From assembly GCA_031407765.1 (NCBI GenBank), contig JANOIR010000634.1, forward strand, positions 1 to 28,309: a stretch of 28,309 nucleotides of DNA, read 5' to 3'. Numbering within the stretch: the stretch's first letter is position 1; each line of letters starts with the position of its first letter. The position numbers were made by a program, and so were the translations under genes. This DNA comes from JBDSLU01 sp031407765 (GTDB lineage Bacteria; Acidobacteriota; Vicinamibacteria; Vicinamibacterales; Vicinamibacteraceae). The notes under the pieces are model-generated. The model ran no database searches and had not been told where the DNA came from. It saw nothing but the letters and a program-made list of their open reading frames with translations. Of this stretch, positions 6,443-13,451 are shown one piece after another.

Positions 6443-7413
6443 GTGGATTCTTCGCCAACCTGCTGTCGCGCAGCCGTGGGACCGCGGACGTCGTGCGTCC
6501 GCGGCTGGCGTCGCTCTTCGAGCCTGGCGCGTGGGGCGTCTCGCCCGCGGACGGCGCCTCGCCAGCGGACGCGCACTCGGATGCGCCCGTGACGACGGCA
6601 CCTGCTGGACCGGTCCCGATCACCGCGTCACCAGCGCAGGGCCTGGCGCTGTCGCCCGATCCCGGCGTCGGTCGCTCCCCGTCGCATGGACGACACGGGC
6701 ACGACAGCCCGTCGCACGACGATCGGCGCGTCGCCGACGCGGACAGCGGAAGCGGAACGCACGGGCGCGGTGGCGAGGGCTGGGATGCTCGCGATGAGGC
6801 ACTCACGTTCGCGGACCGCACGCGGCTGTCGGCGCGCACGAATGGAGGCGGGGCGGACGGCCGACGGACCCGCGGCGAACGCGCCGATCACGCTGATCTC
6901 ACCGTTGCAGCCGCATCCACGTCAGCCGGCGGGGCGGCGGCATTGCGAGATGTCGCCGACGGCGATGGGACGTCGATGTCGGGCGCCGGCGTGATCTCCG
7001 GATCCGCCATGCGTGCGGCGCTGGCGCGCGTGCTGGGCTCGCGCGCTGGAGTGTCGCGCCGATCGGACGGATCGAGTGGAGGGCAGGGCGATGCCGCCGC
7101 CGGGGACGCGTCGCTCGCCGCGGACTCGACGCCAACCGCCGCACTCATCGCCGCGGCACGGGTGCCTGCGTCACTCGCGCCGATGCCTGTCCCTTCGTCA
7201 TCGTCGCGGCTCCGCACCGGCGCGACGGCGTCCCACTCGCGCGCCGAGGGGGACTCAAGGGACCCGATCATCGAAATCAGCATCGGACGCATCGACGTCC
7301 GCGCCGCGGTCGAGCGGAGCTCCGACCGCAAGGCGCCGGCCCCACCGTCACCGGTCATGGGCCTCGCGGAGTATCTGCAGACCCGTGCCGGGGCTCGGGG
7401 AGGCTCGCGATGA
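6439..7413 (+). CDS. Low-complexity, probably disordered eCIS-associated protein
   Basis: From ATG 6439 (overlapping the previous stop) the protein has 324 residues. Only the ends look structured: an N-terminal segment 'SGFFANLLSRSRG...VRPRLASLFEPG' (about 2-31) and a C-terminal segment 'DPIIEISIGRIDVRAAVERS' plus 'PVMGLAEYLQTRAG' (about 275-320). The roughly 240 residues between are rich in Ala, Ser, Gly, Asp, Arg, Thr and Pro, with a His/Asp-rich patch (SHGRHGHDSPSHDDRR), and are probably disordered. Proteins with similar short end motifs and variable middles occur at this place in other eCIS clusters, but no function is established to my knowledge. Possible roles are a flexible linker or an assembly scaffold. 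The phase of synonymous variation and the overlaps at both ends support translation of this frame. Confidence 0.7.
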   Translation: MSGFFANLLSRSRGTADVVRPRLASLFEPGAWGVSPADGASPADAHSDAPVTTAPAGPVPITASPAQGLALSPDPGVGRSPSHGRHGHDSPSHDDRRVADADSGSGTHGRGGEGWDARDEALTFADRTRLSARTNGGGADGRRTRGERADHADLTVAAASTSAGGAAALRDVADGDGTSMSGAGVISGSAMRAALARVLGSRAGVSRRSDGSSGGQGDAAAGDASLAADSTPTAALIAAARVPASLAPMPVPSSSSRLRTGATASHSRAEGDSRDPIIEISIGRIDVRAAVERSSDRKAPAPPSPVMGLAEYLQTRAGARGGSR

Positions 7414-8648
7414 GCAACTCGCTGGCCATCGCCGCCACGACGCAGACGTTGCAGGCCATCCTGCTGGCCAGCCTCACCGCCGATCCAGACCTGAACGACA
7501 CCACCGTCACCGTGCTGCCCCTGGACAAGGCCCGCGGCAACAACAACAGCAATCAGATCAATCTGTTCCTCTACCAGATCACCCGCAACGCCGCCTGGTC
7601 GAACCGCGACATCCCGCAGCACGTGAAGCCCGGCGAGACCGGCAACTCGCCGCTGGCGCTGAATCTGTTCTATCTGCTGACCGCGTACGGGCGCGATGGC
7701 GACGCGACGCAGCCGTTCGGACATCAGGTGCTGGGCAAGGCGATGAGCACGCTGCACGATCGCGCCATGCTCAGCCCGGACGATATCCGCAGCGCCACCG
7801 CCGCGACGCTGCCGCGAAGCGATCTCGATCGGCAGATCGAGCGGATCCGCGTCACGTTCCAGCCGCTGACGCTGGAGGAGATCTCGAAGCTGTGGACCGG
7901 CTTCGCGACGCAGTATCGCCTGTCGGCGGCCTACGAAGTCGCCGTGGCGTTGCTCGAGAGCACGACCCCGGCCCGCACGCCGCTGCCGACGCTGACGCGT
8001 GGACAGGCCGATTCCGGGCCGCGAGCGCAGGCGGATCTGACGCCACCGTTCCCGGGACTCGACGGCATCACCTTCGTCCATCAACAGACCAGCGCCCGGC
8101 TGGGCGAGACGCTGACGCTCGCCGGTCACGATCTCGATGGCACCAACGTGTCGGTGGTCTTCACGCATCCGCTGTGGACGGCGCCGGTGGACATTCCGAT
8201 CGCGCCGGGACCGGACGCGACGGCGGCGCAGGTCGTCGTGACGATACCGAATCAGCCGGCAGCCTGGCCGGCGGGGTTCTACACCGCGCAGGTGCACGTG
8301 CAGCGGCCGGGCGATTCGGCCCGCCGGTCGAGCAATTCACTGCCGTTCTCGCTGGCACCGACCTTCACGGTCGCGCCCGCCTCGACGCCGGCGGGAAACC
8401 TCACCTACACGCTGACCACCAGCCCCGACGTGCGGCCGCAGCAGCGCGCGTCGCTGCTGCTCGGCGGCCTTGAGGTGTTTGCCGATGCGCATGCGGCGCA
8501 GACCAACGCGCTGACGTTCCAGGCGGCCGGTGTCGCACCTGGCGAGTATTTCGTGCGGCTGCGCGTCGATGGCGTCGACAGCCTCCTCGTGGACAAGACG
8601 GTCACGCCGCCCGTCTTCGATCCGGCGCAGAAGGTGACGGTGACATGA
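7410..8648 (+). CDS. DUF4255 / Pvc16-type tube terminator with Ig-like C-terminal extension
   Basis: This 412-residue protein overlaps the previous gene by ATGA. Residues about 5-185 match the DUF4255 (Pvc16 N-terminal) family: 'IAATTQTLQAILLASL', 'TVTVLPLDKARGNNNSNQINLFLYQITRNAAWSNRD', 'PLALNLFYLLTAYGRDGD...FGHQVLGKAMSTLHDRAML'. In Afp and PVC the corresponding protein (Afp16/Pvc16) caps the tube end and ends sheath growth. Residues about 210-410 are an extension of two beta-rich, Ig/IPT-like segments ('TFVHQQTSARLGETLTLAGHDLDGTNVSVVF', 'GFYTAQVHVQRPGDSARRSSNSLPFSL'). These could decorate the distal tip or bind surfaces; that is inference. The next gene starts at the stop codon. Confidence 0.88.
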   Translation: MSNSLAIAATTQTLQAILLASLTADPDLNDTTVTVLPLDKARGNNNSNQINLFLYQITRNAAWSNRDIPQHVKPGETGNSPLALNLFYLLTAYGRDGDATQPFGHQVLGKAMSTLHDRAMLSPDDIRSATAATLPRSDLDRQIERIRVTFQPLTLEEISKLWTGFATQYRLSAAYEVAVALLESTTPARTPLPTLTRGQADSGPRAQADLTPPFPGLDGITFVHQQTSARLGETLTLAGHDLDGTNVSVVFTHPLWTAPVDIPIAPGPDATAAQVVVTIPNQPAAWPAGFYTAQVHVQRPGDSARRSSNSLPFSLAPTFTVAPASTPAGNLTYTLTTSPDVRPQQRASLLLGGLEVFADAHAAQTNALTFQAAGVAPGEYFVRLRVDGVDSLLVDKTVTPPVFDPAQKVTVT

Positions 8649-10753
8649 TGGAAACCGCGGCCTGGCAGGATCGCAACACCCGGCATCTGACCGCGGCCAT
8701 GGCCGCGATCCGTGCGCGTCTGCAGGCGATCGCGACGCCGGATCACGTCCCGGGCTCTACGCCGGTTCCAGCGCCGACAGCCGCCCACGCCGAGGACACA
8801 CGCACCGGCTGGCGTCTGTTCGGCCGCAAGCCGACGCCCACCGTACGCACGCCGCTGCTGCTGCCGGCATCCACGGCGTCGGCCGCGGCGTCGAGCAGCG
8901 TTCCGGCCGGCGATGCGGCGGCCGACGATGCCGAGACCGCGCCGCCGGCGCTCGCGCTGCTGGAACAGCGTCTCGCCTTGACGCCGTTCGAGCGCGATCT
9001 GTTGCTGCTGTGCGCGTCGCTCGAGCTCGACACGGCGTTCGCGTCGCTGTGCGCGCGGGCCCAGGATCCGGCGCGGCCGTATCCGACGTTCGCGCTCGCG
9101 CTCGGCGCGCTGCCCGATCCGGCCTGGGAGGCGCTCTCGCCGGAGCGGCCGCTGCGCTACTGGCGTCTGATCGAAATCACGCAGGCCGGCAGCCAGTCGC
9201 TGACCACCAGCGCGCTGCGCGCCGACGAGCGGATCGTCAACTACCTCAAAGGCCTGAACTACCTCGACGATCGCCTGGCGCCGCTGCTCGCGCCGCTCGA
9301 CGCCGCGGATCCGCGCGATCTCCTCCCCTCGCAGCAGCACCTCGTCGACACGATTGGCGCGCGCCTCGACGCCGCGCCGGGCGATCGGCGTCTTCCGGTC
9401 GTCCAGCTGCTCGGCCGCGATACGCCCACCAAGGAGCTGGTGGCGACCGCCGTAGCCGCGCGGCTCGGGCTGCGCGTGTTTCGCCTGCAGGTCGGAGCGC
9501 TGCCGGCGCAGCCGGCCGACCTCGAAGCCTTCGCTCGTCTATGGCATCGCGAAAGCCTGCTGCTGCCGGCCGCGCTCTACGTCGAGAGCGAGAGTGGCGA
9601 TGTCGAAGGGACGCGGACCCAGGCCATCCAGTGCCTGCTCGCGCGGATCAACGCCGTCGTGTTCCTGGATACCCAGGATGTCTGGCAAGGGCTGGGCGCC
9701 TCGGCCCTGGCCGTCGAAGTCGCCAAGCCGACGCCCGTCGAACAGGAATCGGCCTGGCGCGAGCTGCTGAAGGAAGGGGCCGGCAACAGCCCCGCTCTGC
9801 TGGCCGGGCAGTTCGACCTGAGCGTCCCGGTGATTCGCGAGATCGCGCGGCAGGCGCAGGCCTCCACCGCCACTGCCCTGCACACCTCCCTCTGGCATGG
9901 CGCCCTGGCCGCCGCGCGCCCGCGGCTCGATGCGCTGGCCCAGCGGATCGAGCCGAAGGCCACCTGGGACGATCTCGTCCTGCCCGACGCCGACATGGCG
10001 CTGCTCCGCCAGCTTGCCGCGCAGGTCGGCTCGCGCAGCACCGTCTACGACACCTGGGGCTTCCGCGACAAGACCAGCCGCGGACTCGGCATCAGTGCGC
10101 TGTTCTGCGGCGAGAGCGGCACCGGCAAGACCATGGCTGCGGAAGTGCTGGCCGGCCACCTCGAACTGCACGTCTATCGCATCGATCTCTCCGCGGTCGT
10201 CAGCAAGTACATCGGCCAAACGGAAAAGAACCTGCGACGTCTGTTCGACGCCGCGGACGATGGCGGCGCCGTCCTGTTCTTCGATGAAGCCGATGCGCTG
10301 TTCGGCAAGCGCAGCGAGGTGAAGGACAGCCACGATCGCTACGCCAACATCGAGGTGAACTACCTGCTGCAGCGGATGGAAGCGTATCGCGGGCTGGCGA
10401 TCCTCGCGACCAACATGAAGAGCGCGCTCGATGCCGCCTTCCTGCGACGCCTCCGCTTCATCGTCACCTTCCCGTTCCCCGGCATCGCCGAGCGCCGGCT
10501 GATGTGGCAGAGGGTATTTCCGGCGAAGACGCCGACCAGCGGCCTCGATTTCGATCGTCTGGCGCGCCTGAACGTCACCGGCGGGCACGTCCACAACATC
10601 GCGATGAACGCCGCCTTCCTGGCCGCGCAGGCGGGGACGCCCGTGACCATGCCGATCGTGCTGACGGCGGCCCGCACCGAGTTCCGCAAGCTGGAGAAGC
10701 CGATCAACGAGGCGGACTTCCGCTGGCAGGCGCGGCCGGAGGCGGTGGCATGA
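8645..10753 (+). CDS. Tandem AAA+ ATPase (Afp15-like)
   Basis: This 702-residue protein starts at ATG 8645, overlapping the previous stop; 8648 is an equally possible ATG. The C-terminal AAA+ module is intact: Walker A GESGTGKT (489-496), Walker B VLFFDEADALFG (543-554, D547/E548), sensor-I Asn about 590 (ILATNMKSALD), and the arginines of 'AAFLRRLRFIVTFPFPG'. Upstream, about 250-350 resembles a second AAA fold that has lost its active site (GRDTPTKE at 257-264 in place of GxxxxGKT, and VVFLDTQD in place of Walker B). The N-terminus (about 95-180, 'ALLEQRLALTPFERDLLLLCASLELD') is the helical domain usual in this family. Such ATPases are nearly universal in eCIS clusters and are thought to aid assembly; unlike T6SS ClpV, sheath recycling is not established. 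Confidence 0.93.
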   Translation: MMETAAWQDRNTRHLTAAMAAIRARLQAIATPDHVPGSTPVPAPTAAHAEDTRTGWRLFGRKPTPTVRTPLLLPASTASAAASSSVPAGDAAADDAETAPPALALLEQRLALTPFERDLLLLCASLELDTAFASLCARAQDPARPYPTFALALGALPDPAWEALSPERPLRYWRLIEITQAGSQSLTTSALRADERIVNYLKGLNYLDDRLAPLLAPLDAADPRDLLPSQQHLVDTIGARLDAAPGDRRLPVVQLLGRDTPTKELVATAVAARLGLRVFRLQVGALPAQPADLEAFARLWHRESLLLPAALYVESESGDVEGTRTQAIQCLLARINAVVFLDTQDVWQGLGASALAVEVAKPTPVEQESAWRELLKEGAGNSPALLAGQFDLSVPVIREIARQAQASTATALHTSLWHGALAAARPRLDALAQRIEPKATWDDLVLPDADMALLRQLAAQVGSRSTVYDTWGFRDKTSRGLGISALFCGESGTGKTMAAEVLAGHLELHVYRIDLSAVVSKYIGQTEKNLRRLFDAADDGGAVLFFDEADALFGKRSEVKDSHDRYANIEVNYLLQRMEAYRGLAILATNMKSALDAAFLRRLRFIVTFPFPGIAERRLMWQRVFPAKTPTSGLDFDRLARLNVTGGHVHNIAMNAAFLAAQAGTPVTMPIVLTAARTEFRKLEKPINEADFRWQARPEAVA

Positions 10754-11022
10754 CGATCCGTGTGCGGATCGATCGTGTGGTCCTCGACGGCGTGCCGGTC
10801 TCCGCCGCGCAGGCCCCACACGTGCGTGCCGCGATCGAGTCGGAGCTGTCACGCCTGTTCACTGAGCGCGGACTGCCCCGCGGTCCGGCCGGCAGCCCGC
10901 TGCGCGCCGCCGCGACGCCCAGCCTGCGTGCGCCGGAGACTCGTATCCAGCCCAGCGAACCGGCCGGCACCGGCAGACGGATTGCCGGCGCCGTGTACCG
11001 AAGCCTTGGCACGTTGCGATGA
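10750..11022 (+). CDS. Small conserved-style eCIS protein of unknown function
   Basis: This 90-residue protein starts at ATG 10750 (ATGA overlap with the ATPase stop) and ends in an ATGA overlap with the DUF4157 gene. The N-terminal half is ordered: strand 'MTIRVRIDRVVLDGVPV', then helix 'PHVRAAIESELSRLFTERGL'. The second half (about 48-90) is Pro/Ala/Arg-rich and probably flexible. Small proteins beginning with an 'I.I.RIVLDG' strand followed by a helix occur beside eCIS ATPases in other clusters. I know no function; an adaptor for the ATPase or for the adjacent cargo genes is speculation based only on position. Coding is supported mainly by the exact overlaps at both ends. Confidence 0.65.
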   Translation: MTIRVRIDRVVLDGVPVSAAQAPHVRAAIESELSRLFTERGLPRGPAGSPLRAAATPSLRAPETRIQPSEPAGTGRRIAGAVYRSLGTLR

Positions 11023-13451
11023 GCACCACCTCCACGGCCACGCGTGCCGCGGCGTCCGCGGCAAAGGGCGCCGCCCCGACGATCACCTCGTCGGTGCGGT
11101 CGGCGCTGCTGCAGCGGCAGTGTGACTGCGGTGCGCACGCGGCGGGCGGCGAGTGCGACGACTGCAAGAAGAAGAAGGGCGTGATCTCGCGCCTGGCCAC
11201 GGGCCCGGCGTCTGCCACGCCATCAGGCCTGGTCGCGGACGCGCTCCGCTCGCCCGGCCGGCCGCTCGACCCGGACACGCGCATGTTCATGGAGTCGCGA
11301 TTCCAGCGCGACTTCAGCGCCGTCCGCGTGCACACCGACGCGCGTGCCGCCGACTCAGCCCGCGCCCTGCAGGCGCGTGCCTGGGCCTGGGGCTCCGATC
11401 TCGCCTTCGCCAATGGCGCGTACGCCCCGAGCACCCCCGGCGGCCGCCGCCTGCTCGCGCACGAGCTGACGCACGTCGTGCAACAGGAACAGGCCCCGGC
11501 ATCCGTGCCGGCCGCGGACGCCGATCTCGACGTCAGCGAGCCTGGCGACGCCGCCGAGCGCGAGGCCGATCGCGTCGCGGATCACGTCGCCGACAGCGCG
11601 CCGCTGGTCGTGCGCTCCCAGGCCACGCCCGAGGTAATCCATCGCGACTGGGACGACCTCAGCGGATGGTCGAAGGCCGGCATCATTGGCGGCGGCGTGG
11701 CTGTGGCTGGTCTCATCGGCTACCTGATCTGGCGCGGCACGCGGAAGGGCCCCGAAGACATCGACAACGAACCGGAGTGCGGCCCGCGCCAGAACGAGAA
11801 GATCGTCCCCGCCATTACCACCGCGCGGCAGTGGGTCACCAAGGCGCTGGGCCTGCTGCGCGCCTACAAGGCGCGGCCGCGCGATCCCGCCAACCAGGCG
11901 GTCGACGCCGCGTTGAAGCGTCGCTTCCGTTCCACCGACGCGGCCGTGATCGAGAAGGTCGAACGCGTCATCACGCAGACGAGCAACGTCATCGCCACCA
12001 TGAAGACGTTCTGTCACACGAAGAAACACCCGACCTGCGACGTCGGCGCGGCCTTCGCGCAGCCCGGGAAGAACGAGATCCACTTCTGCCAGTCGTTCTT
12101 CCGCTCCAGGACGGTCTTCCAGATCGGCGCCATCATCCACGAGGTGACGCACAGCCTCTCGGGCGGTGCGGCCATCAATGATCGCGGCTACGAGGGCGAG
12201 CGGCGCTTCGGGGGGCCAACCGAGCCGAACCGTCTGAGCACCGAGGAGAACCTCACCAACGCCGAGTCGTACAACGAATTCGTCGGCGATCTCGCGACGG
12301 GCACGGTCGTCGGCCTCGCGCCGCCGGTCGACGTCATCGACGGTCCGGTCGACTGGAAGGAGCCCGTCAAGGACACGCTGTCGCTGGTGCAGCGGCTCAA
12401 CACCAATCTCGGGACCTTTCTCTCGCAGGTCGATCCACCGCCGGCACAGCGGCTGCTCACCGCGTGGAGGGGACAGAACGTGCCTGGGGATGCGCCGACC
12501 CTGGAGGTCGTCAAGGCGGCCATCGCCGCGGTCTCGGCGCAACTCAGTGGCCCGGTTCACATCATCTGCAAGGCCGACCCGCGCGCGCACTGCGCTCGAG
12601 GCGACGTGGACTGGAACGGGAGCTCCATCACGTTGTGCGCCAGCTGGAAGGCCAAGGGCCCGGACGCGCGCTCGCTGAGCATGCTGGCCGGGTTCTATGG
12701 GTGGATCGCGAAGATGGACGACGCCGCGTGGCGGACGGCGCTGGCGCAGATCGCCGCAGACACCCTCAAGGACCCGCTGTTCGCACCGGCCTCGCACGAG
12801 GATGTGTTCGGCCACGCCGGCTGGACGCCGGATCTGCTGCGGGTCTTTTACCAGGCCATCATTCCGGCGGGCCAGCTGGGTACGTACGAGGAGAGCGGCA
12901 CCACCCATCGGCGGCTGTCGAATGACACGCCCACCTACACGCAGCAGGATTGCAAGAACTCGAAGCTGCCGCTGGTATTCAGGCCGGCTTTCATGGTCGA
13001 CACGCTGACCGCGCGGCGCCCGGGACCATACGCCCGCCCTCACGTGTCGATGCGGTACACGCACCCGAAAGCGGACGGCACGCGCGCGGACGTCACGCGC
13101 GAGCAGGATGCAGTACCCGGAGAGCAGTCGGAGAAGGCCCTCCGGACGACCGTGGACACGACCTACAACGTCATCCTCGACGCCAATGGCCAGTTCGTCG
13201 TCGACCTGGTGCTGGACGATCCGGACAGCAAGACGACGCGCACGTACCACGACGAAATCACGGTGGAGCCGGTGAAGCCGTGCCCGGCCGCACCCACGCC
13301 GGTCCAGCCCGCGGGTCAGCAGGCGCCTGCGCCGCCTGGGGCGCCGGCGGGCCCGCCCGCTGGCGGGCATACGCCTCCGCCGAACCCGTACCCAATCCAG
13401 ACGCCGCGTGAGTCCGATGACCACTCCGGTCGCGAGGAGCGTGCGCGATGA
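11019..13451 (+). CDS. DUF4157 protein with M35-type metallopeptidase domain: candidate injected toxin
   Basis: This 810-residue protein sits inside the structural operon. Layout: a cysteine knuckle CxC-x8-CxxC (C35, C37, C46, C49); the DUF4157 domain (about 70-160) with 'RDFSAVRVHTD' and zinc motif HELTH (148-152); a hydrophobic, glycine-rich segment (219-240) that could cross a membrane; then an M35-like peptidase (about 250-425). The peptidase has cysteines C332, C340, C357, motif HEVTH (374-378), D388 and Y391, and NAESY (414-418). In the M35 peptidyl-Lys endopeptidases the metal is held by HExxH plus the Asp of a GTxDxxYG motif, whose Tyr helps catalysis; the spacing here differs by one residue. 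Residues about 500-565 repeat the cysteine pattern but lack HExxH. The C-terminus (about 755-810) is proline-rich. DUF4157 proteins are typical eCIS companions, so an injected protease is the likely role (inference). Confidence 0.85.
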   Translation: MSTTSTATRAAASAAKGAAPTITSSVRSALLQRQCDCGAHAAGGECDDCKKKKGVISRLATGPASATPSGLVADALRSPGRPLDPDTRMFMESRFQRDFSAVRVHTDARAADSARALQARAWAWGSDLAFANGAYAPSTPGGRRLLAHELTHVVQQEQAPASVPAADADLDVSEPGDAAEREADRVADHVADSAPLVVRSQATPEVIHRDWDDLSGWSKAGIIGGGVAVAGLIGYLIWRGTRKGPEDIDNEPECGPRQNEKIVPAITTARQWVTKALGLLRAYKARPRDPANQAVDAALKRRFRSTDAAVIEKVERVITQTSNVIATMKTFCHTKKHPTCDVGAAFAQPGKNEIHFCQSFFRSRTVFQIGAIIHEVTHSLSGGAAINDRGYEGERRFGGPTEPNRLSTEENLTNAESYNEFVGDLATGTVVGLAPPVDVIDGPVDWKEPVKDTLSLVQRLNTNLGTFLSQVDPPPAQRLLTAWRGQNVPGDAPTLEVVKAAIAAVSAQLSGPVHIICKADPRAHCARGDVDWNGSSITLCASWKAKGPDARSLSMLAGFYGWIAKMDDAAWRTALAQIAADTLKDPLFAPASHEDVFGHAGWTPDLLRVFYQAIIPAGQLGTYEESGTTHRRLSNDTPTYTQQDCKNSKLPLVFRPAFMVDTLTARRPGPYARPHVSMRYTHPKADGTRADVTREQDAVPGEQSEKALRTTVDTTYNVILDANGQFVVDLVLDDPDSKTTRTYHDEITVEPVKPCPAAPTPVQPAGQQAPAPPGAPAGPPAGGHTPPPNPYPIQTPRESDDHSGREERAR
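11451..11486 (+). repeat. Near-identical 36-base segment shared by the two DUF4157 genes (copy 1)
   Basis: This segment encodes the DUF4157 HELTH helix (LLAHELTHVVQQ). It is identical to 13784-13819 at 35 of 36 bases, the single difference giving Thr versus Ala. The surrounding DUF4157 regions are clearly less similar, so either strong constraint plus shared codon choice or local gene conversion explains it. Confidence 0.8.

Noticed and set aside
11007..11017. TGGCACGTTGC, resembling a sigma-54 promoter just before the first DUF4157 gene
   Set aside because: The -24-type and -12-type parts match well but are four bases too close together (six bases between GG and GC instead of ten), so RNA polymerase-sigma-54 should not recognise it.
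12795..12815. HEDVFGH (residues 593-599 of the first DUF4157 protein) as a third zinc motif
   Set aside because: The spacing between the histidines is too long for HExxH and no supporting motif follows.
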